DNA from: Amphiura filiformis
Lineage: Eukaryota > Echinodermata > Ophiuroidea > Amphilepidida > Amphiuridae
DNA length: 64,000 nt
NCBI RefSeq assembly: GCF_039555335.1
Contig: NC_092628.1
Span: forward strand, 102,570,647 to 102,634,646
Direction: 5' to 3'
Position numbers and translations under genes: made by a program. The first letter of the stretch is position 1; the number at the start of each line of letters is the position of its first letter. Positions 44,315 through 55,944 of this stretch are shown here, in pieces. The notes under the pieces are model-generated. The model did not search any database, was not told where the DNA came from, and was given only the letters and a program-made list of their open reading frames with translations.

Positions 44315-44799
44315 GGGTGGTGCAATAATTATGTGTACCCCGGGGGTGAATTCTAAAATGGTCTGCCAAAATCGCTTGCCCCCCCTTTGGCCGTGCCAAA
44401 AAATCTTTGCCCCCCCCCTTTCGACGTGCCAAAAAACCTTTGCCCCCCTTTTGACGTGCCAAAAAATCTTTGCCCCCCCCTTACACATGCAAGATTTTGG
44501 GGAGCCCGAATTTAAAACCTTAAATTGTCTTAACATATGATGCGAGCGCAGCGAGCAGGAAATTTTGCATATTTGAACGTGTTCGTAGCGTTTTCCTACA
44601 CCTTTTTAGGGCATAATATAGAAACGGTGCCCAAAATATCTGTGCCAAAAATTGCTTGCCCCCCCCTTTCGACCTGCCAAAAATCGCTTGACCCCCCCTT
44701 TCGACCTGCCAAAAATGCTTGCCCCCCCTTTGGCCTGCCAAAAATCTTTGCCCCCCTATAATTCACCCCCGGGGGTACACATAATTATTGCACCACCCC
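44315..44799. mobile_element. MITE with TAA target duplication and ~36 bp inverted ends
   Basis: GGGTGGTGCAATAATTATGT at the left mirrors ACATAATTATTGCACCACCC at the right, continuing through GTACCCCGGGGGTGAATT. The trinucleotide TAA lies directly outside both ends (44312-44314 and 44800-44802). A 3 bp TWA target duplication is typical of PIF/Harbinger-type elements. The interior holds about seven copies of a C-rich repeat of about 33 bp and no transposase. Confidence 0.85.
44370..44758. repeat. C-rich ~33 bp repeats inside the MITE
   Basis: Copies of the pattern GCCAAAAATC-CTTGCCCCCCCTTT-GACCTGCC flank a central unrelated block (44495-44640). Runs of six to nine C make this stretch strongly strand-asymmetric. 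ORFs reading through it are artefacts. Confidence 0.85.
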
Positions 44800-44802
44800 T
44801 AA

Positions 44803-46046
44803 AGGAGTAACGACATCATGTACGACCGAAAGTGTGTCACGGCATGGTCGTTTTCAGGTTTATCTATACCCTTGAACATATCCCGGTTTTCTATCATTGC
44901 AAATTTGTCGCATTTCTGTTTTACTTAAACCACTAAAAACAAAAACCACGATGCAAAGAAAACACTAGGGAGCAAAGCGTAAATAAAAACCAGGCTGAGA
45001 TTAATCAAATGAGACAAAAGAAACATTGTGATTACTTTTGCAACACACTTGACCGAACGTATTATTCTATGCAATTTATGTAATGTAATATCTACAATTT
45101 CAATACCTTTGTAAATGCCACAATTAAGAAATATTATATTTAAAAACATTACTTACAAACAATAATTGGACTATATTCAAACAAAATGTACTTTCAGAGT
45201 ACCGGACAACGTGCCTTAAACAATTCAAAATATAGAAAGGAATTTGCACTCTTTAAAAGCGATAATATTACTGTTGATTATTTTTGGGATCATAGCGGTT
45301 GTCAGATACGTCCTCTTTCCACCAAATAGGGTTATTTTATGCAGTTTGCCGTTCTAAAAATAGAATTAGTGTATGAGCTACTTACAAGCTTTTGCCGCAT
45401 TTCAAACTATTGTGGCCTGGCAGTGCAGTGAATGGCCTTGTGATTCCGGTATGCACTTGGAGTTATAAATTAAAGCATCCGGTAATAATTGGAACATACA
45501 GTCATGATACAATATAGAGTGTTGTGGCTGTGTACGTTAGCTTTTGAATCACCCCAGTGCTCAATGTTGCAATGATCCCACGCGCCGTTTAATATTTCAG
45601 GGTTCAGGTACTCATAATGTTTAAGACGTATAACACTGCATGTGTAAGCATGGTAAGCATCCCTGGCAATGATTTTGCCTGCTCTCTGGTTAAGGCAGTG
45701 TAATGTGCAATGGGCATTTAGGTGTAACAAAAAATCATCGCATCGATGAATTTAAATTTAAGTTCACCTCATACATGTCATACGAAGCATGCCAAACACC
45801 TGCACAACCTGAACCGACGATATTCTCACGAAAGACGAAAACTAGCATTATATGTCATGTGGCGTATGTGAAAGTTGATCATACCAACGAATTCAGGTAA
45901 ACAAGCACCCGCAGACTATAAACTGATCAGTTGCTTTAAAATGCACTTACAACATCTAAATTTATTATCTATTTGTTATTATGAACTTTATTTGCAGGAA
46001 ATATAATATAGAAATACTCTCTAAATATTCCAATAAGACATCTTTG
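44803..46046. other. No feature recognised
   Basis: About 1.2 kb of AT-rich DNA with only short unrecognised ORFs. Confidence 0.5.
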
Positions 46047-46335
46047 TTAAAGGGCAGGTCTATTGCAAAAACAGGTTTATCTCTATTCAAAGAGAATAAT
46101 TATTACATTGCAAGTTGATACTCGTTGCAATTTTTATGCGTATTTCTCTTGAAAAAAGAGAAATTGTGTGGGTTAAGTTCGGGCTCGTACGTGTTCTTCC
46201 CTCGTTTGAAGCGAAATTAATTTTCAAGGCAGCGGCCTATGACGTACGTAAATGAAACGGACACTATTATCATGCTCTCATTTACTTGTGTGACACAATC
46301 ACAATCACTTTGACAAGTTTGACATTAGCAACAAT
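46047..46335 (+). repeat. Dispersed repeat, copy 1 (inverted partner at 51185)
   Basis: AAGGGCAGGTCTATTGCAAA through TTTGACATTAGCAACAA matches the reverse complement of 51185-51470, with small gaps. It includes a short hairpin (TTTCTCTTG...AGAGAAA). Two oppositely oriented copies about 5 kb apart suggest a mobile repeat family. No coding capacity. Confidence 0.85.
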
Positions 46336-46964
46336 GTGTTGTACTATTATTTGCCATAACAATGCTGCATAACAATATGCAGAATATTGTTCTCATTTGG
46401 GGAACAAAGCCTCACCCAGTATTGTTACTATGCGTTTGCTTTGTAATATTTCATCCAACTGAAACTATAATAACTATAGCATTGCAATATCGCACAGGGA
46501 AATCAGATACATGAGTTTGTGGACTTTATATGCTAGTCTCAGATTGATCACGCTGAAACTCTAAGCTCAAATTATTATTTTATTTTTTAGCCCAAATATT
46601 TTTCATGATATTGATATACATATGAATTGTAATATCACAATTTACTAATATATAAATAGTTCTGTGAACAACAACAGTATACGTTCTGTGCATTGAGAAT
46701 GTTTATAGTCCCTTTTCGCAAAGCAGGCACATCTCATTTCATGACGTCAACTTTTTTCTAGGTCAAATCTGTCTCGTTCGAAGGAACTCATCGCTTAAAT
46801 TGGTTTTCGCGGAATATCAATTTTAAACGTCTTATTTTCTCAAAAAAAGAGTCATTTTCATTGTTCTCATAATATTAGCTTGCCAATGATATGATGTTGT
46901 CCGAGCAATATATATGACCTTTAATAAACGGTTTCATAGAATAGAAAAATGCGGCTGCTCAGTA
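46336..46964. other. No feature recognised
   Basis: AT-rich DNA without recognisable genes. Confidence 0.5.
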
Positions 46965-48178
46965 CAAAACCAACTATGAAGCCTTAGCTATATAGATCTG
47001 TACATGAACATACAAGTTGCTTTATTTAAATAAAAACATATGTTTAGAAAGTAGGCTGGGCTTTCGATGCTAGCAGAATCTTTGTCAAAGGCAAAATATT
47101 CAGTTTGTAATTGTGTCATTCATCAACTTGGTGTAACAAGAATCATCACAACGAAAACTAGTCGAATGTCACAGAGTTGTGTTCAATGATAAGGGCTACA
47201 TTATATTTTGTTAAAATACGAACACCAGCGTTACGTGATGTGAGGATTGTAGTCAGCGTGATCGTTTACCCAAATTTATATAAGCCTTCCGGTACACAAT
47301 AAAATAATCTTAAGCATGAGCTAACACTAAAGAATAAATGATAAATGATAAAATCTGTGTTTATGTTAATATGGGATGTTAACTGGGCTTTCGATCCTAC
47401 GCTGAACAGTTGAACAGTTGTACTTTTGTTAAGTGTTCTTTTCACTCATCGTAACGTATTCTGTAGCTATAAATAAATGACGCACCTTTTTGTAGTTGTC
47501 ATATTGAAAGAAGCATATGTTAGAGTAACTCTGCATACATATTTATACATTTCGGATTTGTGTAGGTATCTGAATATTCAGCTTTATACCATGAAATAAT
47601 TATTTAACTGGAGTCGTATTGTATATTATCACACAATTGGAAAACGAGCATCCCGGGATAGGGAAACGTACACTATTACCACATTGCGATTGGGTACACC
47701 TAATCTTATGACATCTGCCACTTAATGACTAGTTGTACACATCTCCAGAGGCAGCTGTATCACTCACAGTCAATTTAATCATGAAGGTATTATCTTCTTA
47801 CAGAAAATGTTACAAGTATACCGCGATAGCTACCTGGAGGCTTGATATTTAAAGACTACTTACCATCTACTCCATGATACCATCTCACATATATAGAGTG
47901 CACTATAATATTTTTGTCATGTGACATTAAAATATCATTTTAGAAACGTTTCCTTTAATGGAATGTATTTCCTTAACCCAATGTGTCTAACGTCGAGCAA
48001 ATTCTTCTTTCATTTCCAAAGCAACAATAAAGGGAATAAATAATAATATTTTTAAACCAATAATTTATCGACACTTGGTTAAACGTGAATCAAAATGTGC
48101 ATTTCTGGTTATTAACACGCCTGATCTGTGAAGCGCTACATGGCAGGAGTATGATCATTTATTTTGTTAAATAATCTG
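46965..48178. repeat. Segmental duplicate, copy 2
   Basis: Matches 39090-39127 and 39521-41143 in the same orientation. It lacks the MITE at 39128-39520 and the 41 bp minisatellite expansion, and has an extra block at 47818-47925. Because it lacks both the MITE and the expansion, it is likely closer to the ancestral state. Confidence 0.85.
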
Positions 48179-48270
48179 AAAGTTCAACGCTTTCAACAAG
48201 TGGCTATATACAGAAGCAGAAGCATTATTGTGACCTTGAAGCAGTGATGGTGGCACTACTGAATTTCCCC

Positions 48271-48305
48271 TGTCTTGAGCCCTGTTTATCAGGAACAGTC
48301 AGAAT
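48271..48305 (+). repeat. Fragment of the tRNA-bearing element
   Basis: TGTCTTGAGCCCTGTTTATC followed by AGGAACAGTCAGA resembles the sequence just upstream of the tRNA in the dimer at 38025-38906, read on the minus strand. The tRNA itself is absent. Confidence 0.45.
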
Positions 48306-48552
48306 TTGTCTCATATAATTGTTCGTCATGCAATAGTCAAATAAGGAATAGTTTGCACTGTCTAGATAGTACCTAGGTAAAGAAACATCTTCCTAGGTGG
48401 TAAGAACTATAGGAAATTTACTTATCATGAAGAATGGTGTTATTGGTTATTTTCTACTTGTATTTTATTCGACTTGAATATTAATCAAGAGTAAAACAAA
48501 TTGAAGTGATAAATAAAAGTTGAAAATAGATCATTTAACATGTGTGCAAAAT
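48306..48552. other. No feature recognised
   Basis: AT-rich DNA, no gene seen. Confidence 0.5.
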
Positions 48553-48958
48553 GGGATAGGCGATTTCGGCCCTGGGGGAATAGTTCAAATTTTAATTTCA
48601 TCCACAGGAATTATAAGTTTATGTCTTGAATTAAAGCTGTAATAATTGGGCCCGTTGGGAAAGCGGAATTGGCCATTGCAGTTTGCTGGGCTATCCCATG
48701 ATAATAGTTGATCTAGATTAAAACGCGTCGAAATAAAACCGGGCGTTCCAATCCGCTATTGGATAGGCGATTTCGGCCCTGGGGAGTAGTTCAAATTTTA
48801 ATTTCATCCACAGGAATTATAAGTTTATGTCTTGAATGAAAGCTGTAATAATTGGGCCCGCTGGGAAAGCGGAATTGGTCATTGCAGTTTGCTGGGCATG
48901 ACAGCGTCGAAATATCAATACGCGTCGAAATAAAACCGGGCGTTCCAATCCGTTATTG
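48553..48958. repeat. Two-copy tandem duplication of ~208 bp
   Basis: GATAGGCGATTTCGGCCCTG occurs near 48554 and 48762, followed in both copies by AATTTCATCCACAGGAATTA and AAATAAAACCGGGCGTTCCA. The second copy lacks a short block near its end. Confidence 0.9.
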
Positions 48959-49607
48959 CACATTGAATAATTTTTGCTATTTTTATAACAAGATTTGTTG
49001 AAAAATACAAGCAAATATAAATGCATCATCCGGCAAGAAGATAAATGAACGCATCCGAAAACACTGCGAGTAATACGCGGAGTGCGCGCCCGTGCATTAT
49101 ACACAGTCAATCACTGTCAATGCATGATTTGGATTTTTCTAACGCTTGCTCTGATTGGTCCTCGTTATCTTGTATGAAATCTGATTAGTCCACGCTGCTT
49201 CATGAAGAAACGTGTCCTGTTTGTATATTGACAGTATTCCTTGCAAAGATGCGCGGTGCATTGATTCAGAATGCATATGTCTGGAGTATGGTAGTTAACA
49301 AAATTACATACATTACATATTGAAACAATCTGATTATTAAAATTAATCTTTAAGCAGGTATTCAAACTAATCACGTATTTTGCATGTTTCTAGGAATATA
49401 TGATATACTATGTTGACTAACTTCAATCTTCTAAAATAATTATCTTTAAGAACATAAGTCACTTGTTACAATAAAGGTTTGATATTTTACAGAAAATAGA
49501 CAAGTTAAGCCACAGACAGACGCACGTAAGGCACACATATTGAGTGATCCACAGTGCGTGTGCAATCAATCAGTACAATACGAAGAGACGTTGACAGAAA
49601 ATTTATC
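48959..49607. other. No gene recognised
   Basis: AT-rich DNA with short unrecognised ORFs on the minus strand. Confidence 0.5.
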
Positions 49608-49611
49608 ATGT

Positions 49612-49852
49612 ATTTGCCGTAGAAGTGGTGATGTAACAAGATTCACTACCATAGCAATAGGTTAAAGCAATTTACGTTCATGTGGTACTTCTGTATGGAT
49701 AAAATGCCATAGAATATTCATATCATTCTGATCCCTCACATTTGTAAGATTTGTATCTTTGAAAAGAACATGAACAGCATTGTATTCAACGTATGATTGC
49801 TATTGCTATGGTAGTTAATTCTGTTGCATCATCACTTCTATGGCGAATATTG
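49612..49852. mobile_element. Hairpin MITE with ~45 bp terminal inverted repeats
   Basis: GTAGAAGTGGTGATG-AACA and CACTACCATAGCAATAG at the left mirror CTATTGCTATGGTAGTTAAT and TGCATCATCACTTCTATGGC at the right. The element is about 240 bp with no coding capacity. The exact ends and target duplication could not be fixed by eye. Confidence 0.75.
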
Positions 49853-51184
49853 TCCAATATTTTAGCATTGAATGTTACCAACAAAACAATACCAGCTGAT
49901 AATATAAACGTGCGTCTTGCGTCATACACCTGGTAGACGAGTTAACACTCTGTTCGCAATGAAATGAAATGAAATGAAATGAATCAAACTGAGTCGTTTA
50001 AAGCATACTGCAACCTGATAACACAAGTTGTCTCTTTAATATAAAATCTTTCTATACACCATTTAATAATTCGTTCCCATCATGATATGTTTCCACATTA
50101 GCCATGAGGTAAGTTCTTGTCCCTGTTAGACGACTTTAAATATATATGTCAGATTTATGAAGCTATGAAAATATTAATTCAAGAAAAACGGCGGCAGCTG
50201 ATTTTCATATTTTTTGGGTCTGTCGAATGAGGCCAAACATACAATTATTTTGACCTAATGTTGGTTACTTCGGGAATGAAACCAACACATTGAGATTACC
50301 TTGCTTGTGGGTTGTTATTTTGTTGGCTTGGCTTATTATTATGCGTTTGCTCTTGAACAGCCAAAAGTTTTGACGGTGAGACGACATTATGTTTTTTTAT
50401 CCTATACCAATGCTATATACTGATGAGAAATAAATAAGCAACACGCACACAAAAATACTGACGGATAAATAACCAGATAATATTTCAAAGCTTTAATTGA
50501 TACATAGCGTGCAGAACCATTCGAAGATATTGGTTACCTGCTACTAATCAATTATACTTATTTTTCATTGCGTCTTCTCTTCATATATTAAATTAATGCT
50601 GAGTACGTAAAATCGTTGTGCTGTTCTCAACAAAATGTACTAAGGCTAGCGATAGTAGATGTTATTTGGCAGATGATGTATTAGACAGTATCATTCATTC
50701 GATCTCATTTGCTAGTAATTCAGTCGTCTATCGCTGGTACAACCCCCATAACAATTTCTAGTTACTCAGTTAGAAATATGTTACATTTATTTTACATCAT
50801 CATTTTGTTGAGTGAGTCAAATGTGTAATTGAGTGCAAATGTAGTTTTGATACGACAGGGTAACAAAGCGAGAGCAATATCATTTGTGACTTACTTTGAT
50901 TACAATGTAATATTTGTGTGCATTATAACATTAAGGGATGTATAATGGGCAGAAACCTGGTTTGAATTCCAGAGGAAGTGTGCCTGCAAGAGACACAGCC
51001 ATCAGAAAAGGAATAGCTCAGATCGCGCGCCAAATAAGTTAGCAGTTCAGAAATTGATATTTTTCCCAGCCTTGAAAAAAATTACTAAATAGAATAAATC
51101 AATACTGATATTTATCTAATGTACGATGTTATTAACGAATTTGGAGAAAACCTTCTGTTAATAAAATACTATGCTGAGCCACCA
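49853..51184. other. No gene recognised; (ATGAA)n microsatellite at 49958-49984
   Basis: AT-rich DNA. The only clear structure is a five-copy AATGA-type repeat. Confidence 0.6.
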
Positions 51185-51470
51185 GCCTGGGTTTTGTTGC
51201 TAATGTCAAACTTATCAAAGTGATTGTGATTGTATGATGAGAGCATGATATAGTCAGCCGTCATCAGCCGAACTGGGGCAGAACACGTACGCACGCTTCA
51301 AACGGGGGAATAACACGTACGAGGCTGAACTTTACCCACACAATTTCTCCTTTTTCAGGAGAAATACGCATAAAAAATTGCAACAAGTGTCAACTTGTAA
51401 TGTAATAATTATTCTCTTCGAATAGAGATAGACTTGATTTTGCAATAGACCTGCCCTTTAAAGACAGGGT
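51185..51470 (-). repeat. Dispersed repeat, copy 2 (inverted partner at 46047)
   Basis: Reverse complement matches 46047-46335, including GGGCAGGTCTATTGCAAAA and ACACAATTTCTCC. A block around 51255-51300 diverges from the partner. Confidence 0.85.
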
Positions 51471-51893
51471 AAGCTTAAAACGCATTGAAAACACCACATT
51501 ACAGTCACGAAATATATAATATTAGTATATCACCAAAGCGAATGGTAACGTAGGTATGTGGAAAAGAACGGCATTAACAATAACAAAGTATGTGCCCAAA
51601 AACACCAAAAATATCAAATTTTGGTAAAACGTCCCAAAATTTAAAACAAACACAAACCTTCCAAACTAAATACATATTCGCAATGGGCGGCCCATCACTA
51701 CCTGCCGCTGTGACTTGGGGTAACTCGTAGCTTCCCCTCTCCAGATACCTGTACTTCAAGTACGCCCATACCCCATGCCTTAAGGTACAACAGAAAAAAA
51801 TCATTATATCATAGATAAAATAAATCCCTTAAAAGGGCATTTCGTGATCCACAGCCTCATCCCCCCACTTTTCTCAAAAAAAGTTAAGATTTT
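51471..51893. other. No gene recognised
   Basis: AT-rich DNA upstream of the 20 bp minisatellite. Confidence 0.5.
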
Positions 51894-52045
51894 GCGGACT
51901 ACTGGCATGGTATGCGGACTGCTGGTATGGTATGCGGACTACTGGTATGGCATGCGGACTACAGGTATTGTATGCGGACTACGGGTATGGTATGCGGATT
52001 ACTGGTATGGTATGCGGACTACGGGTATGGCATGCGGACTACTGG
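51894..52045. repeat. 20 bp minisatellite, left part
   Basis: About seven copies of GGTATGGTATGCGGACTACT with small variants (ACTGCT, ACAGGT, ACGGGT). It stops at the 3' end of the LINE and resumes at 53047. Confidence 0.95.
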
Positions 52046-53040
52046 TGTGGTATTATTATTAGACAGCATTTATGAAGCGCCTTATCAAAGAGATCAAGGC
52101 GCTGTAAAAACAGACTTTAAAAACTACATCTTAAATTACAACTTACATTACACATGCTAAAAATTGCATACACTGTTAAACTACAAATTAAATATACACA
52201 GCGGAGCAGCTGCCGTGAAGGCTTTGTCACCAAGTGTTTGTTTTGTGCGTGGTATGGCAAGACGTAACTTGTCGTCACCAAATCTCAAATTCTCTCTTGA
52301 TGGAACATAAGGAACAAATACATCAGCATCATTGTCTACTATGTTGTCGAAAATTTGAATAGTTTTGTTGCATGCAGATCTTGCATTCCATAAGCGAAGA
52401 TTAAGAAGTTTTTCATTGTGTTTGGGAAAACCGCGTAAGTTGTTCACGTTCAAACCAGTCTGGCCAGTGATGTTGGGTTCGACTCGCACGTTCTGAACAA
52501 CAGGGATTGAATAAATATGTTGTTTCTGACTTTTTCTTCCCTTTCCTCTCTTTTCCAGCGTTTAGTCTTAACTTTACGGCTGGGTGGTTTGGGTCGTTCA
52601 TGAAAAGGGCATGATCGCTTGAGTATATTCAAATCAGCAAGATGCAAACATAGGTTCTCAGTCATACCACAATTAATGTATAATTCAGTACCGGGTGGAG
52701 ATCTTCTAAATGAAAGCAAATAATCACGGCTGTAACTAAATGTAATACGATCAATATTGCTCTTTGTGTTATTCTCATGATGATTGTCGATCGAACCAGT
52801 AAAGTTACTATTTGTTCTGTGTGTACGTACCCATTCAACGCTAACATCCAGTAAATATAGTACAGAAATCGTCCACAAAATATGGAAAATTGAAGAACGA
52901 TATCTCGGTAATACAAACATTTTGACGTTCCATGCACATAAAACAGTCCACGATTAAAATAATGTACACTTAAAATGCAGTAAATTCGGTTAAAATCAGA
53001 CCGACGATGCAGGAGCGGCCTGACGGTGCTGGCATCAATC
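52046..53040 (-). mobile_element. Internally deleted LINE inserted in the minisatellite
   Basis: The minus strand reads a start of endonuclease (LLNLRLWNARSACNKT, DNIVDNDADVF) and passes directly into the C-terminal end of an RT protein (LRLAIPRTKQTLGDKAFTAA). The whole RT is missing. The 3' end has AAGGCGC stems and ends ATAAATGCTGTCTAATAATA, the tail style of L2/CR1-like LINEs. Upstream ORFs (52413-52920) are unrecognised and may be 5' sequence of the element. The 20 bp minisatellite lies on both sides. Confidence 0.75.
52181..52489 (-). CDS. 102-codon ORF of the deletion LINE (endonuclease start fused to RT end)
   Basis: An open frame of 102 codons that joins the N-terminal strand of the endonuclease (NARSACNKT) to the C-terminal module IPRTKQTLGDKAFTAAAP in a single frame, without a stop at the junction. 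Neither part is a functional enzyme. The fused frame probably arose by an internal deletion and is unlikely to be selected, although the clean join is notable. Confidence 0.5.
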   Translation of the reverse strand: MRVEPNITGQTGLNVNNLRGFPKHNEKLLNLRLWNARSACNKTIQIFDNIVDNDADVFVPYVPSRENLRFGDDKLRLAIPRTKQTLGDKAFTAAAPLCIFNL

Positions 53041-53046
53041 GATCGT

Positions 53047-53316
53047 GCAGACTACTGGTATGGTATGCGGACTACGGGTATGGTATGCGGACTGCTGGTA
53101 TGGTATGCGGACTACTGGTATGGTATGCGGACTACGGGTAAGATATGTGGTCAACGGGTATGGTATGCGGACTAAGGGTATGGTATGCGGACTACGGGGT
53201 ATGGTATGCGGACTACGAGTTTGATATGCCGACTACGGGTATGGCATGCGGACTAAAGGGTATGGTATGCGGACCAAGGGTATGCTATACGGACTACGGG
53301 TATGGTATGCGGACTA
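53047..53316. repeat. 20 bp minisatellite, right part
   Basis: About thirteen more variable copies of the 20 bp unit (for example GACTACGGGTATGGTATGCG). Copies become more divergent toward the right end. Confidence 0.95.
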
Positions 53317-53690
53317 CTTTACGGTTCTCTAATCTTTATATTTTTTGTGGACAATATAGTATACAATTGAAATTATTTAGTGAGTTTTTATAATATGAAA
53401 ATATTGACATCATTAACCTGTCGTATAGTATAGTAAGTAAATGGTTCAGTGGTGATAAGCTGACGCACTTTAGCTAGGTAATCCAGGAGTCGTAAGTTGT
53501 GCCACTTTATACATTTGGTTTTGAGAAGTTATAGGATCAAAAAAGCAGCTGCACCTCTTTCAAGTCCTCTTAGTGTCATCCACACTAATCTTGACATTTG
53601 CCTCATTAAATCACGGATATAGGTAAATTGGAAAGCAGCGGTTCTGGATTTCGAATAATAATAAAAAGAAACGGCAAAGGGTGATTATCA
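53317..53690. other. No gene recognised
   Basis: AT-rich DNA. Confidence 0.5.
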
Positions 53691-53694
53691 TTGG

Positions 53695-53745
53695 TGATGC
53701 TGGTGGTGGTGGTGGTAGTGGTGGTGGAGGGGGGGAGGTAGCAGG
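53695..53745. repeat. GGT-rich simple repeat
   Basis: GGTGGTGGTGGTGGTAGTGG followed by GAGGGGGGGAGG, a purine-rich microsatellite. An ORF reading TTTTTT on the other strand is an artefact. Confidence 0.9.
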
Positions 53746-54049
53746 TCAGGTTTTCCCAAGGAATGATCTGTATTAAAAAATCTGCGTTAAAGTACAACAT
53801 GATTAGTGCCAAAAACAAGTTCAGTGCAGATTAGGGCAATATTTTAAAAACAATTTCGTCATTATTATAATAATAGGCCACATGGTAATGAGCTGTCGCT
53901 GCATACATAGTTATCTTCCTAATTGACGCAACTGAACTATTAGATTATAACGCGAAACGCGAAGTTATTCATTCTAGTAATGGGACAAAAGTTATTTTAA
54001 TTTTGAAAACAATACATTTTATCGGCAAAATATAAAATAACGATAATAT

Positions 54050-54235
54050 GTTACATTTACATTGCTTCCAAAAGCTTTAAAATATCAGCAGAGTAATAAA
54101 GTGTAAAAAAAAGTCATATTACACATAACTCAACAACTCTATCCAGGTGCAGTTCAGATGACAAGATACGATACGATATACCCAAAGGCTGTCTTGCGTA
54201 TAGAATTATAGTTAATTAGAGTAGATGTATTGAGA
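54050..54235. repeat. Short segmental duplicate, copy 1
   Basis: TTACATTGCTTCCAA, AAAATATCAGC, CATAACTC, GATATACCCAAAG and TATAGTTAATTAGAGTA occur in the same order and orientation as at 55741-55930, with diverged spacers. Confidence 0.8.
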
Positions 54236-55740
54236 TACTAAATCATGGTGAATATGGTCTCAAAAGCTTACGTCCATACTAAAAATATTAATCTACAGAC
54301 TCCATAAACTCCTTGAGGGACATCCATAACATTTTGTTGAGAAGAATTTCTGAAAACCTTAACAGATGTGCTGGCCAGTGGTAACATCACACTTTCAAAT
54401 AACAATAACAGATATATAATTGTGCGCTTTACTCGCCAAATTATCATGTTAAATATAGTCACTAAAACAGACGCAATAAACATGATAAACGAAAATGTTA
54501 ATGAAGTAATCTAGTGTCTGCTATGTGTAACATGTGACACAAAGCGTAAATAATTACCCGAAGAAACAGGTATTTCATCAATCATCCTGAGCTGTCAGAT
54601 GTATACCGATAAAGAGAATGATACCACATGTTCAAAATGTTGCCCCAAATATAAATGCCTTACAAACAGCTACTTTGTCAATATTTGTTCTGATGCAATT
54701 TCCATAAAATAAAGATATGTAAAGAAAATAATCGTTTGTGATATTGTACAAATGTTATATATATATAAGTCTATACTAGTTGTGCGCATTGGGAATTAGC
54801 ATGCAGATGGCTAGTCTAGTGGTGAAATAAAGTCATCAGAAAATAAACATTGCGAACTAGAGCGTTAATTCTCAAAGGCGAGACAAACTGCTAAATCCAA
54901 TCCTCAGTTGCATAGTTATCCACTATCTATTGCAGTTAACTATGAACAATTTGACAGAAGACTATTAAAATGTCACCAAATCACATATCAATATGACCAA
55001 ATGATTAAACATCTACTGCCCACACATTATTTAATAAATTAATGTGATTTATTTGATTTGCATGAAAAAACGACATAAGCATGCTGCTGGGTTCGCCGAA
55101 TTCTGCAGATAATCAAGTTACTTTCAAATCTTATCTTTAAATGTCTTAAATCTATTTCTATACATGCACAACTGAATAAACCCTTCTGACTTTCTGCCAC
55201 GAATAACCTTATCCTGGGTCGACTAGGGACTATGCCATGTTTTTGGAATTCACATAGTCTTACATATTGAAAGTCAATGAGTTAAAAAATAGGTCCAAGT
55301 ATAAGCAAACCGCGACTCGATTTGAAATTACTTGGTACTCTAGGTCGGTTAGCATGAGTAAGATTTAATCTTTCCCTAGAGGAGTCCTTTTCACAGGGCT
55401 GAGCTTTCTTTCGGAACCTGATCTTCAGAGCAACTAAACAAACATGATGATGCCTGTTACATTGTTGCTTTATTGATTGCCCCACGGTGCTTTTGTACAA
55501 TACAACGATGCATTCCTATTGAAAAAATTTGAAATTACAACTTTTGATTTTGGGGTTTGATGGTTTGGAGGCGCATATCTTGGTTAATTCTTGTTCGATT
55601 TTCACGAACAGGGTGTCAAATGAGTCGGTCCAATTAACAAAATGTATATTTCAGAATAATCCAAAATTATTAGGTTGTTGAACATCAGGGATGACTGTAA
55701 CTGACGAATTCTTTTCGTGCCCGGTGTAATATGTATTGAA
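54236..55740. other. No gene recognised
   Basis: About 1.5 kb AT-rich. Short ORFs on the minus strand (for example 54268-54483) are not recognised. Confidence 0.5.
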
Positions 55741-55930
55741 TTACATTGCTTCCAACATTCTTAAAATATCAGCGTAGTAAGAGAGTGTAAAAGTCATATT
55801 AATAAATGGCCATTGTACATAACTCAGCAACTCAATCCAGATGCAGTTTATATGAAAAGACTCGATATACCCAAAGTCTGTCCTGCGTGTCTCAAATGTT
55901 ATAGTTAATTAGAGTAAAATGTATTTACAT
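55741..55930. repeat. Short segmental duplicate, copy 2
   Basis: Same-orientation diverged partner of 54050-54235. Confidence 0.8.
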
Positions 55931-55944
55931 TCCATGGTGTCAAC

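Noticed and set aside
44259-44761. ORFs reading glycine/lysine-rich or proline-rich peptides across the C-rich repeats
   Set aside because: They are translations of the MITE-internal repeats on both strands. The repeat pattern alone explains the open frames.
51844-52160. ORFs rich in MRTTG and WYADYW repeats
   Set aside because: Frames through the 20 bp minisatellite. The unit length is not a multiple of three and the copies vary.
53606-53818. ORF with poly-threonine
   Set aside because: Produced by the GGT-type microsatellite on the opposite strand.
54268-54483. 71-codon hydrophobic ORF on the minus strand as a possible membrane protein
   Set aside because: No recognisable family, start context or neighbouring exon signals. 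Likely chance in AT-rich DNA.
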